Below are positions 46,675 to 54,913 of a stretch of 64,000 bases of DNA, piece after piece (position 1 is the first letter of the stretch; each line of letters opens with the position of its first letter). The DNA is taken from positions 40,239-104,238 of the forward strand of contig JBNJFP010000008.1 in NCBI GenBank assembly GCA_051746985.1, read 5' to 3'. Source of the stretch: Fodinibius sp051746985. GTDB taxonomy: Bacteria > Bacteroidota > Rhodothermia > Balneolales > Balneolaceae. Below the pieces are notes generated by a model. The model searched no databases and had not been told where the DNA came from. It saw nothing but the letters and a program-made list of their open reading frames with translations. The position numbers and the translations under genes were made by a program.

Positions 46675-47451
46675 ATGAGTCAATCATATAATACGATTAC
46701 ATTAAAAACAGATGAACAAGGTATTGTAACGGTAACGATAAATCGCCCCCAAAAGCTTAACGCCCTTAACGATGAGGTGTTGAATGAATTGGCGGATGCC
46801 TTTAAGGCCATCCAAATAGACGAAGCTATCAAGGCTGTAATTGCGACGGGGACCGGCGATAAAGCCTTTGTCGCCGGCGCTGATATTAAAGAACTTCGGG
46901 AGCTTGATAACCGGTCCGGGCGGATGGCATCCCAAAAAGGGCAGCAAATCTTTCAGCTTATTGAAGACACCAGAAAGCCGGTTGTCGCTGCAGTAAATGG
47001 ATATGCCCTGGGGGGCGGTGCTGAGCTGGCGATGGCCTGCCATTTGCGCATCGCCGGTGAAAATGCCGTATTTGGGTTGCCCGAAGTAGGATTGGGTCTA
47101 ATTCCGGGTTATGGTGGAACGCAGCGGTTACCTGCTTTAATTGGCAAGGCACGAGCATTAGAGATGATTTTAACTGGCAAGCAGGTTAAGGCGCAGGAAG
47201 CAAAAGAATTGGGTCTTGTGAATGGGATTGATGAAGATCCCGTGGAGGCAGCGAATGGTTTGCTCGGACAAATTCTACAAAATGGCCCCATTGCCATTCG
47301 TGAAGCAATTAAAGCTGTTTATCACTCCGATAATCGATCGGGGTACCAGGTCGAGGCCGATCTTTTTGGTCACCTTTGCGAAACAGATGATTTTGTTGAA
47401 GGAACTTCGGCTTTCTTGGAAAAACGGGCCCCTGAGTTTAAAGGGAAATAA
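46675..47451 (+). CDS. Enoyl-CoA hydratase / crotonase family
   Basis: A 258-residue crotonase-fold enzyme. The oxyanion-hole region GDKAFVAGADIKELRELDN is at about residues 62-80. GGGAELAMACHLRIAGENAV and FGLPEVGLGLIPGYGGTQRL supply the two active-site glutamates used by true hydratases. It probably hydrates 2-enoyl-CoA in beta-oxidation or a degradative pathway. It starts 9 bases after the PspA-cluster membrane gene and may be read from the same transcript, although the functional link is unclear. Confidence 0.9.
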   Translation: MSQSYNTITLKTDEQGIVTVTINRPQKLNALNDEVLNELADAFKAIQIDEAIKAVIATGTGDKAFVAGADIKELRELDNRSGRMASQKGQQIFQLIEDTRKPVVAAVNGYALGGGAELAMACHLRIAGENAVFGLPEVGLGLIPGYGGTQRLPALIGKARALEMILTGKQVKAQEAKELGLVNGIDEDPVEAANGLLGQILQNGPIAIREAIKAVYHSDNRSGYQVEADLFGHLCETDDFVEGTSAFLEKRAPEFKGK

Positions 47452-47546
47452 GCATTTTGCGCAATGCAATACTATTTTATGTCTTTACGATACAGCAATG
47501 TGAGTTAAAAGGCATAATGATATCCCAAATAATTAAAGTAACCTAA

Positions 47547-48821
47547 GTGACTGAATTACTCCTCATACTATTAACCGTTTTACTGAGTGGCTTTTTTTCG
47601 GGGTCAGAAATAGCTTTTGTCAGTTCGAACCGACTCAAGCTCGAAATTGAATCCCGAAGGGGATCAAGGACGGGACGGGTTGTCAATTACTTTGTTCGTA
47701 ATCCCGAAACATTTCTAACTACGACCTTGGTAGGAAATAACATCGTAAATGTCGTTTATGCTACCCTAATGGCGATATTTCTGGTGGCACCGATTACCGA
47801 GCTCTACCAGTCATGGATGGGATCAATGCCCTCAGAAGCCCTGTTATTAACCATTCAGACCATCATTGCATCGGTTGTAATTATGCTATTTGGTGAAATT
47901 CTGCCCAAAGCACTGTTTAGAATTCATGCCGATTGGTGGATGAAAATTATAGCCGTTCCACAAAAAATATGTAATGTACTCTTTAAGCCGCTTATTTATT
48001 TGGCTGATAAGGCGTCTGATCTGATTATCGGATTTATAAACCCGGAAGTGGATCGTTCGGGGAAAGTATTTCGGCGCGAGGATGTAGAGTTAATTTTCGA
48101 AGAGCTGCGTGATACCGGTGGTCAGGATCTTGACAAAGAGGATTCGGAGATACTGCATAACGTGCTGGAGCTTTCTAATAAACGTGTTAAAGAGTCGATG
48201 ATTCCACGCACTGATATCGTCGCAGTCGAAAAAAATACCAGCATTGATGAAACCCTAAAAACATTTATTTCATCGGGCTTTTCGAAACTGCCCGTTTATC
48301 AAGATAGTATCGACGATATTATTGGGGTTATTTTTGCCTATGATTTATTCAATAATCCCGATCAGCTTTCAGAAATCATTCGACCCATAAAATTGGTACC
48401 CTCTTCGCAAAAATCAAAGGACTTACTATCTGAGTTCCGGAGCTCCAACATTTCGGTCGCTATTGTTATTGATGAATATGGTGGTACGGCGGGTATGATT
48501 ACCATTGAAGATCTTCTTGAAGAGGTGGTTGGTGATATTCAGGATGAATATGACACCGAAGACCATATTATGAAAAAGCTTTCAACAGATACCTATATTT
48601 TGAGTGGAAGCCTTGAGATTGAAGATTTGATGACAAAGTATCCTGAAATTGACTTACCCGAAGAATCCACGGAATACGAAACGGTGGCCGGTTATATTAT
48701 TAACGAGCTGGGGCGTATCCCAAAAGTAAATGAAGAGCTGTTGATCGATGGTAAGAAAATAATCATTAGCAAAGCAACACCCAGTCGCATCGAAACTGTC
48801 AAACTGGTGGTTATAGAATAA
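47547..48821 (+). CDS. CNNM/CorC family protein (DUF21, CBS pair, CorC domain)
   Basis: A 424-residue membrane protein starting at a GTG. The DUF21 (CNNM) transmembrane domain covers about residues 1-190, with GFFSGSEIAFVSSNRLKLEI near the start. Two CBS domains follow (ESMIPRTDIVAVEKNTSIDE and SVAIVIDEYGGTAGMITIED, LLEEVVGDIQDEYD), then the C-terminal CorC/HlyC domain (TYILSGSLEIEDLMTKYPEI). The old name is hemolysin-like; current evidence for the family favours magnesium transport or its regulation. The architecture is complete, unlike the paralogue at 61155-62210. Confidence 0.9.
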   Translation: MTELLLILLTVLLSGFFSGSEIAFVSSNRLKLEIESRRGSRTGRVVNYFVRNPETFLTTTLVGNNIVNVVYATLMAIFLVAPITELYQSWMGSMPSEALLLTIQTIIASVVIMLFGEILPKALFRIHADWWMKIIAVPQKICNVLFKPLIYLADKASDLIIGFINPEVDRSGKVFRREDVELIFEELRDTGGQDLDKEDSEILHNVLELSNKRVKESMIPRTDIVAVEKNTSIDETLKTFISSGFSKLPVYQDSIDDIIGVIFAYDLFNNPDQLSEIIRPIKLVPSSQKSKDLLSEFRSSNISVAIVIDEYGGTAGMITIEDLLEEVVGDIQDEYDTEDHIMKKLSTDTYILSGSLEIEDLMTKYPEIDLPEESTEYETVAGYIINELGRIPKVNEELLIDGKKIIISKATPSRIETVKLVVIE

Positions 48822-48889
48822 CAGGGGACTGTGTTTCAGTGAACAGTACAACAGTGATCAACCCCTCAAAAAAGATTCAAAGTAAAATT

Positions 48890-48989
48890 NNNNNNNNNNN
48901 NNNNNNNNNNNNNNNNNNNNNNNNNNNNNNNNNNNNNNNNNNNNNNNNNNNNNNNNNNNNNNNNNNNNNNNNNNNNNNNNNNNNNNNNN
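48890..48989. other. Assembly gap (100 N)
   Basis: Exactly 100 undetermined bases lie in the spacer between the CNNM gene and the AAA ATPase gene. A round 100 is a conventional placeholder, so the true length is unknown. The gap stops at the edge of a tandem repeat, which is the probable reason the assembly broke here. Confidence 0.99.
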
Positions 48990-49034
48990 CTGATAACTGA
49001 TAACTGATAACTGATAACTGATAACTGATAACTG
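48990..49034. repeat. CTGATAA heptanucleotide tandem repeat
   Basis: Six perfect copies of CTGATAA plus a partial CTG (45 bases) fill the space from the assembly gap to one base before the ATG of the AAA ATPase gene. More copies may be hidden in the gap. The unit is 7 bases, so copy-number change would shift spacing between promoter and start rather than a reading frame. The minus strand is open through the repeat (reading SYQLSVI again and again), which is an effect of the repeat and not a gene. Confidence 0.97.
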
Positions 49035-49035
49035 C

Positions 49036-50748
49036 ATGTTTGACCACTATCCCGATTGGGCACAAGAGTTTGCCCAGAAATATTTGAGTCGTACGATTAA
49101 CCAGTTTATTCTGCACGGCAATGTGCATGATCTGGTTCCGCTCAAAAAGAAGGAGAAAACGGATTTTGTACGGCTAAAATCTTTTCTTTCTGAGGAGTTT
49201 TTTGGCGCCCGGGATTACGTTATTTTTTACGACCGTTCGTCGGGTATCTATTTTCGGGATGGGGAATCAAAAAAAGATTTCAATCGTGCGCTATCAGGGC
49301 GCGATTCACTTTTGGGTACGGATTATGCTAACAAAATGCCCAAAGATCCGGTGCGCGTGTTTTCATTGCTGGAGCAATACTTTCGGGTGCGTATCGACGA
49401 TAAAAAAAGCATTGCTCTCATTATTGATTACGCCGATACGATTGTGCCCATGAACGAAGCTGGGGCAAGCGGTTCTGAAGATCGCACGTCGATGGTTTAT
49501 CTTTCGCGATGGGCGCATGATCCCATGTTTTTAGCCTCCGACTTTACCACGGTGATGCTGACCGAGAACCTGGCTGATCTGAATAAAACATTGGTACAGA
49601 ATCCATACACCACGGATATTAAAATTAATATTCCTGATGAGCAGCAGCGCCAGCAGTTTATCGATTTCGAGGCTACGGACGAAGAGTTTCAGGGATTTTC
49701 GGAAGTCAGCGAAAAAGTTTTGGCCCAACAAACGGCGGGACTCAACTTCATTAATATTCGAAGCATCCTTTCCAATGCTCGGGAAAACAAAGAGAAAATA
49801 ACCCATGACCGTCTCTCTGAAGCAAAGAAAGAACTTATTGAAGCCGAAGCCTATGGGCTGTTGGAATTTGTAGAAACCGATTATACGCTCGATAACGTGG
49901 CAGGACATACGAAGGTAAAAGAGCATCTCCGTCACGCCGTTAAAGCGTTAAAGTCCGGCCGTCAGGATGTGCTACCCATGGGGTATCTTATTTGTGGTCC
50001 CGTAGGAACCGGCAAGACTTTTTTGGTCAACTGTTTTGCCAGTGAGGTAGGTATTCCCATGGTGAAGCTGAAAAACTTTCGCAGCCAGTGGCAGGGGGTA
50101 ACCGAAGGGAACCTGGAAAAGATATTAGGTCTGCTAAAAGCGATGTCACCTGTTGCGGTGATGATCGACGAGGCCGATGCCTATCTCGGTGATCGCGATG
50201 CCAGTGGGGATAGTGGTGTTTCCAGCCGCGTATTTTCGCAAATCGCTACCTTTATGAGCGACACCCGAAATCGTGGCGAAATTATCTGGTTTTTGATGAC
50301 TGCACGTCCCGATCTTATGCCGGTTGATCTTAAGCGTCAGGGGCGCGCTGAAGAGCATTTAGCATTATTCCCACCGCATACGAAAGAAGAGCGAGTCGAG
50401 CTTTTTGATGCGATGAAAAAGAAAACCGGTCTGAAAATGACCGAAGAATATACGCCAAAATTGATTGAACAGGGACTGAAAACATTTTCCGGAGCTGATA
50501 TGGAAGCCGCTCTTACGCGGGCTAAATTTCGTGCTGCAGCTCAAGGACTCGATCAAGTAACACCCGAAATTTTAGATGTTGCACTTAACGATTTTCTTCC
50601 GCCTACCTACCCCGAAGAGATAGAACTACAAACGCTCAGTGCTGTGATTGAGTGCACGTCCAAAGAATTGTTGCCAGAACGCTATCAAGAAATGGATCGT
50701 GGTGAAATTCTTAGCAAGATCGAAGAATTGAAATACCGTATCGGCTGA
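49036..50748 (+). CDS. AAA-family ATPase with degenerate first ATPase domain
   Basis: A 570-residue soluble protein. The second ATPase domain (about 280-480) is complete: Walker A GYLICGPVGTGKTFLVNCFA near 315-334, Walker B SPVAVMIDEADAYLGDRDAS, a sensor-1-like IIWFLMTARPDLMPVD, and an arginine-finger-like LKRQGRAEEHLALFPPHTKE. The first 240 residues look like a worn AAA domain: IALIIDYADTIVP resembles Walker B and TTVMLTENLADLN resembles sensor 1, yet no Walker A is present. Architecture is close to chloroplast/cyanobacterial Ycf46-type ATPases. The start ATG is one base after a CTGATAA repeat. The function is unknown. Confidence 0.75.
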   Translation: MFDHYPDWAQEFAQKYLSRTINQFILHGNVHDLVPLKKKEKTDFVRLKSFLSEEFFGARDYVIFYDRSSGIYFRDGESKKDFNRALSGRDSLLGTDYANKMPKDPVRVFSLLEQYFRVRIDDKKSIALIIDYADTIVPMNEAGASGSEDRTSMVYLSRWAHDPMFLASDFTTVMLTENLADLNKTLVQNPYTTDIKINIPDEQQRQQFIDFEATDEEFQGFSEVSEKVLAQQTAGLNFINIRSILSNARENKEKITHDRLSEAKKELIEAEAYGLLEFVETDYTLDNVAGHTKVKEHLRHAVKALKSGRQDVLPMGYLICGPVGTGKTFLVNCFASEVGIPMVKLKNFRSQWQGVTEGNLEKILGLLKAMSPVAVMIDEADAYLGDRDASGDSGVSSRVFSQIATFMSDTRNRGEIIWFLMTARPDLMPVDLKRQGRAEEHLALFPPHTKEERVELFDAMKKKTGLKMTEEYTPKLIEQGLKTFSGADMEAALTRAKFRAAAQGLDQVTPEILDVALNDFLPPTYPEEIELQTLSAVIECTSKELLPERYQEMDRGEILSKIEELKYRIG

Positions 50749-50957
50749 AACAACTCATACTCATTGGATCGCAGATGTTAGGATCCGAGTATTGAAAATA
50801 TTACGATCTCCTCCAGTCTAAACCTGACATAATTTAGGGCCCTGACAAGTGTTTTGTTCACCCTTCCTAAAGTCATAAATATCCCTCTGTGTCATATTGA
50901 ACCTATCTTAGCATCTATTTGAAAGCATTTTTAGTCTTTGTAAATGAAGTTAAATAA

Positions 50958-50983
50958 ATGATTCAACCAAATAGTTGAATCAT
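50958..50983. promoter_or_regulatory. Inverted-repeat operator candidate for the TetR gene
   Basis: ATGATTCAAC and GTTGAATCAT form perfect 10-base arms around the 6-base centre CAAATA, 47 bases before the tetR start codon. Size and symmetry suit a dimeric TetR repressor and would put the whole efflux operon under autoregulation. The remaining upstream spacer (50749-50957) shows no gene. Confidence 0.6.
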
Positions 50984-51030
50984 ATGGTTGCTTTTATTAG
51001 CTTAAAGAAGAATTTAAAATTAAATCTATT

Positions 51031-51636
51031 ATGTCAGAAGAATTAGAGACCGAAGAACAGATTTTAGAAGCCGCCAAACGGATATTTCAAGAGCGGGGGT
51101 TTGCCGGGGCTCGTATGCAGGAAATTGCCGATGAGGCAGGAATCAACAAATCGATGCTGCATTATTATTTCCGTAGTAAAGACAAGCTGTTCCAAAAAGT
51201 ATTTCAGGAGAGCATCCGGCAGTTTTTTCCGGAGATCCTGAAGGTGCTTAATTCAGATTTGGCACTCGTCCCCAAGATCCAAAAGCTGGTAGAAACTTAT
51301 TACGAGATGTTTAAAAAGCACCCGCACTTGCCCCGTTTTGTGATCCATGAGATGAACCAGCATCCTGAACGCTTTAGAGAATTTATTGAAAAGATGAACT
51401 TTGAAATTCCTAAGCAATTTCTAAAACAGATCCAGGCTGAAATTGAAGCCGGAACCATGAAGCATATCGATCCGCGCGAATTTATTATTAACACTATTGG
51501 TCTGTGCGTATTTCCACTTATCGCACGACCCATGGTTGAAACGGTCTTTGATATGAATGATGAACAGTATCAGCAGTTTTTGGAGCAACGTAAAAAGGAA
51601 CTCCCAAAATTTATTCTCAATGCCGTAAAAAAATAA
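51031..51636 (+). CDS. TetR/AcrR family regulator
   Basis: A 201-residue repressor. The N-terminal HTH is RGFAGARMQEIADEAGINKS and continues MLHYYFRSKDKLFQKVFQES, the TetR signature. The C-terminal helical ligand domain is lineage-specific. It heads an operon of efflux genes with the TolC gene 5 bases downstream, and a 26-base inverted repeat lies upstream. In E. coli the analogous ybhGFSR operon is controlled by the TetR protein CecR, so repression of this ABC-2 exporter is the natural role. The inducing ligand is unknown. Confidence 0.9.
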   Translation: MSEELETEEQILEAAKRIFQERGFAGARMQEIADEAGINKSMLHYYFRSKDKLFQKVFQESIRQFFPEILKVLNSDLALVPKIQKLVETYYEMFKKHPHLPRFVIHEMNQHPERFREFIEKMNFEIPKQFLKQIQAEIEAGTMKHIDPREFIINTIGLCVFPLIARPMVETVFDMNDEQYQQFLEQRKKELPKFILNAVKK

Positions 51637-51641
51637 TCGCC

Positions 51642-52919
51642 ATGGTACCTGCACTGTTTTCCCTTTTAGTCCTCATAGGACTTCAGCCCGCATCGGACGA
51701 TACCCTTACGCTCAGCGAGATTCATAGCCAGATCGAGACCAATTATCCGTTGGCCCAAAAAATTGATTTGCAGGACGATATCACCGAGCTCAATAAAAAA
51801 ATAGCAGGTACCGCAGCCTATCCCCAGCTCAATTTTGGAGCTACGGCCTCCTACCAATCCGAAGTAACGGAATTTCCCTTTCCATCCGGTGAACAATTTT
51901 CGTCGCCCGAGCTTAGTAGAGATCAGTACAAGGCTACCGTCGAGGCGTCGCAGGTCATTTACAATAGCGGAGCCATCGGCATCAGCAAAAAGTTGGAGAA
52001 AACCCGAGGGAAGGGACAAAATAAAGCCACCGAGGCAGATCTTCACCAGATTAAAGAGCAGGTCAACCAAGTTTATTTTGGGATATTGTTAGCTCAGCAG
52101 CAGCTTCACGTTATTAGCACGCTGATGAAAAACCTTCAAACCCAAATCAAAGAGGTGTCCTCAAAAGTAGATAACGGGGTGCTTCTGCCAAGCCAAAAAT
52201 ATACACTGGAAGCTGAGCTCATTAATGCCCGCCAGGATTCCGCAGAAATTCAGTCAAATATCGCATCGGGGTATGGCGTGTTAAGTGATCTTATCGGTCA
52301 GGAGGTCAATCCAAACACAAGACTTAAAATGCCGAAAGTGAATGATCCGGTTGCGGATGAAATGCCGCGGCTGCGTCCCGAATTCGAGCTCTTCGAAAAT
52401 AATCGCGAAACATTGCGTTACCAAAAAGAACTGGCTCAAACTGAAAAATGGCCTACGCTTTCGGCATTTGGGAGTGGATCATACGGACGTCCAGGCTACA
52501 ACGTATTTGATGACGATCCGCATGCCTTTTACATGGTGGGATTTCGGCTGCAATGGAACTTTTGGAATGCTCGGAATGCAACTCAAAAGCAGCAAATATA
52601 TCAGTTGCAGCAGCGAACAATTACCGAAGAGCAACGTGCTTTTGAACGTCAGTTGAAGGCAAGTTTAAGCAAGATCAGGGAGCAGATAGCACTTCTGGAT
52701 GATAAATTGAAACGGGATCAGCAGATTATTGAGCTACGTGAAAAAGTTGTTGCTGAGAAATCAAGTCAGATGAAAAATGGGAGCGCAACTGCTACAGAAT
52801 ATGTCACAGAATTGGGAAAGGAAACGCAGGCACGGCTGTCGCAGATGATTCATCGTACTGAGTTGGTACAGTCAAAAATTGCGTATCAAACAACAGCAGG
52901 TATTTCAGAACTTAGATAA
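51642..52919 (+). CDS. TolC-family outer membrane efflux protein
   Basis: A 425-residue outer-membrane factor. A short N-terminal hydrophobic stretch (ALFSLLVLIGLQPAS) serves as signal peptide. The mature protein has the duplicated helical layout of TolC proteins: repeated long helices with TLTLSEIHSQIETNYPLAQK at the start, ALRD-like heptads (LHQIKEQVNQVYFGILLAQQ) and the second half with AFYMVGFRLQWNFWNARNAT. It would form the trimeric exit duct for the exporter encoded behind it. The MFP gene follows directly, its likely start 7 bases after the stop. Confidence 0.88.
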   Translation: MVPALFSLLVLIGLQPASDDTLTLSEIHSQIETNYPLAQKIDLQDDITELNKKIAGTAAYPQLNFGATASYQSEVTEFPFPSGEQFSSPELSRDQYKATVEASQVIYNSGAIGISKKLEKTRGKGQNKATEADLHQIKEQVNQVYFGILLAQQQLHVISTLMKNLQTQIKEVSSKVDNGVLLPSQKYTLEAELINARQDSAEIQSNIASGYGVLSDLIGQEVNPNTRLKMPKVNDPVADEMPRLRPEFELFENNRETLRYQKELAQTEKWPTLSAFGSGSYGRPGYNVFDDDPHAFYMVGFRLQWNFWNARNATQKQQIYQLQQRTITEEQRAFERQLKASLSKIREQIALLDDKLKRDQQIIELREKVVAEKSSQMKNGSATATEYVTELGKETQARLSQMIHRTELVQSKIAYQTTAGISELR

Positions 52920-52926
52920 AGGTAAC

Positions 52927-53829
52927 ATGATGAAATTAGTGAAAAATAGTAATAGTAAAATGTGGATAGGAATGCTGTTTCTATGGGTGATCTCAGGATG
53001 TGCTGATGAGAAAAAGTCAGATGCGTATGGACAGTTTGAAGCGGTAGAAACGACTATATCTGCAAAGGTCTCCGGAGAACTGTTATCATTTTCTGTTTCA
53101 GAGGGAGAAACGATTGAGGCCGGTGGTCAAGTGGCGGTAATCGATACCGTTCAGCTGAATCTGAAGAAGGAAGAACTACTTTCGCAACGGGAGGCAGCCG
53201 AATCTAAAATAGGTAATATTGATGCAGAAATAGCGGTACAGCAGCAAAAGTTGGAAACGGCTCAGAAGAATTTTAATAGAACCCAAGCAATGCAAAAAGA
53301 CGGAGCTGCTACCACGCAGCAACTGGATGATGCGGAGGGTAATCTGTTAACCATTGAAAAGCAGATTCAGGCGCTGGAAACGCAGAAAAAGTCTGTGCAT
53401 GCAGAAATTAGCTCTATACAGGCACGACTCAATCAGGCAGAACAACAGCTTGAAGACGCGCATGTTAAAAATCCTGTACACGGGACGGTGCTTACAACCT
53501 TTGTTGAGCCGCATGAGCTCGTAGGCCAGGGACAACCGCTTTATCAGATTGCAAATTTAGATACGCTGGAGCTGCGTGCTTATGTGAGTGGTTCTCAGCT
53601 GCCATCGGTAAAATTGGGAGAAACTGTAGAGGTGTTGGTTGATAAAAATATGGAAGAGAATCAGAGGTTATCCGGCCAAGTAAGCTGGATTGCATCACAG
53701 GCCGAGTTTACCCCTAAGATGATTCAAACCAAAGAGGAGCGTGTGACGCAGGTCTATGCGGTAAAGGTAAAAGTGCCGAATCCCGATGGCGTTTTAAAAA
53801 TCGGCATGCCTGGAGAAGTAAATTTTTAG
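52927..53829 (+). CDS. Membrane fusion protein (HlyD/YbhG-like) lipoprotein
   Basis: A periplasmic adaptor of about 300 residues. The frame opens at 52879, but the ATG at 52927 (or 52930) is the better start as it gives a lipoprotein signal: MWIGMLFLWVISGCADEKKS with ISGC as lipobox. The body has a lipoyl half (VSGELLSFSVSEGETIEAGG), a long coiled-coil hairpin (about residues 70-150) and a second lipoyl half (VKNPVHGTVLTTFVEPHELV), then a beta-barrel. It would join the TolC duct to the inner-membrane ABC transporter. A REP-like hairpin pair lies between it and the first ATPase gene. Confidence 0.88.
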   Translation: MMKLVKNSNSKMWIGMLFLWVISGCADEKKSDAYGQFEAVETTISAKVSGELLSFSVSEGETIEAGGQVAVIDTVQLNLKKEELLSQREAAESKIGNIDAEIAVQQQKLETAQKNFNRTQAMQKDGAATTQQLDDAEGNLLTIEKQIQALETQKKSVHAEISSIQARLNQAEQQLEDAHVKNPVHGTVLTTFVEPHELVGQGQPLYQIANLDTLELRAYVSGSQLPSVKLGETVEVLVDKNMEENQRLSGQVSWIASQAEFTPKMIQTKEERVTQVYAVKVKVPNPDGVLKIGMPGEVNF

Positions 53830-53846
53830 CGAGTGGCGATAGTGTT

Positions 53847-53912
53847 ATCCTGAACTTGTTTCAGGATCTTAAACACCACTTATAATTATAGATGCTGAAA
53901 TAAATTCAGCAT
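53847..53912. repeat. REP-like double hairpin inside the efflux operon
   Basis: Two hairpins lie 24 bases apart. The first has arms ATCCTGAA (53847-53854) / TTCAGGAT (53860-53867) and the second ATGCTGAA (53892-53899) / TTCAGCAT (53905-53912). The two stems differ by a single base pair, so they appear to be paired copies of one repeat unit. From memory, similar ATCCTGAACTTGTTTCAGGAT spacers are dispersed in many bacterial genomes. It sits between the MFP and first ATPase genes and may modulate the level of the downstream genes. Confidence 0.7.
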
Positions 53913-53925
53913 GAGATGTCTTATC

Positions 53926-54885
53926 ATGAAGCCAATTAAAGTTGAAAATATCTCGAAATCCTACGGCAAGGTTAAGGCTGTCAAGGGAATATCCTTCGAC
54001 GTAAAAGAGGGAGAGCTCTTTGGTATCATCGGTCCCGATGGCGCGGGAAAAACAACAATATTTCGGATTCTGACAACCCTCCTAAAACCGGATGCCGGTA
54101 AGGGTTTGGTTTTGGGATTGGATATGGATGCGGATTACAAATTGATACGTTCCAAAGTAGGGTATATGCCGGGACGTTTTTCGCTCTATCAGGATTTATC
54201 AGTTGAGGAGAATTTGTCCTTTTTTGCTTCTGTTTTTGGGACGACCGTAGATGCTAATTACGATCTCATCAAGCCGATTTATCAACAACTTGAGCCGTTT
54301 AAGAATCGCTTGGCGGGAGCCCTTTCCGGGGGAATGAAGCAGAAATTGGCGCTGAGCTGTGCGCTCATCCACAAGCCAAAAGTGTTGTTTTTGGATGAGC
54401 CGACGACGGGCGTGGATGCGGTTTCCCGTAAGGAGTTCTGGCAGATGCTGCACCGTCTGAAAGAAGAACATATCACAATTTTAGTTTCTACGCCGTACAT
54501 GGATGAGGCCGAGCAGTGCGACCGCGTAGCATTAATGCAGGAGGGTAATATCCTGTCTATCGATACGCCTGAAGCGATCACCAATCGATTTGATAATGAG
54601 CTGTGGGCTGTAGCAGCCCCCAATAAATACCAGTTAATACAGGTCCTTCGCAATTACCAGTTTGCAGAATCAGTGCAACCGTTTGGAGAATATATTCACT
54701 ACACCGATCAGCGAACTGACGTCAGCAGCCAAGAATTGATAAACTATTTAGAAGCTAATGGGATCGCCAATCCCGAAGCAAAGAAAATTACGCCCGACAT
54801 TGAGGATACATTTATGCGATTGATGGAGAAAAATAATCGCCGCAGGTTTGCACAGATAAATTCCAATGAGTTGTACAATCTGTGA
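53926..54885 (+). CDS. ABC transporter ATPase (YbhF N-terminal half-like)
   Basis: An ATPase of about 319 residues. The frame opens at 53911; the ATG at 53926 gives MKPIKVENISKSYGKVKAVK and is preferred. Walker A is IIGPDGAGKTTIFRILTTLL with the unusual Asp in GPDGAGKTT, signature LSGGMKQKLALSCALIHKPK, Walker B VLFLDEPTTGVDAVSR, and the H-loop position holds Thr (LVSTPYMDEAEQ) where His is usual. The C-terminal extension of about 90 residues follows the ATPase core. Together with the next ATPase it matches the two halves of E. coli YbhF. Confidence 0.88.
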   Translation: MKPIKVENISKSYGKVKAVKGISFDVKEGELFGIIGPDGAGKTTIFRILTTLLKPDAGKGLVLGLDMDADYKLIRSKVGYMPGRFSLYQDLSVEENLSFFASVFGTTVDANYDLIKPIYQQLEPFKNRLAGALSGGMKQKLALSCALIHKPKVLFLDEPTTGVDAVSRKEFWQMLHRLKEEHITILVSTPYMDEAEQCDRVALMQEGNILSIDTPEAITNRFDNELWAVAAPNKYQLIQVLRNYQFAESVQPFGEYIHYTDQRTDVSSQELINYLEANGIANPEAKKITPDIEDTFMRLMEKNNRRRFAQINSNELYNL

Positions 54886-54913
54886 TGATCGCGGCGGCTG
54901 AAATTTAAAATCT

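Noticed and set aside
47452..47467. GCATT/AATGC hairpin after the enoyl-CoA hydratase gene
   Set aside because: The stem is short and there is no T-run behind it, so termination cannot be supported.
48990..49034. Possible CRISPR array
   Set aside because: The units are directly adjacent without spacers and only 7 bases long. This is a simple tandem repeat.
48866..49128. Minus-strand frames reading SYQLSVI repeatedly next to the gap
   Set aside because: The 7-base repeat has no stop on this strand, so the open frame is a by-product. Most of it lies in undetermined bases.
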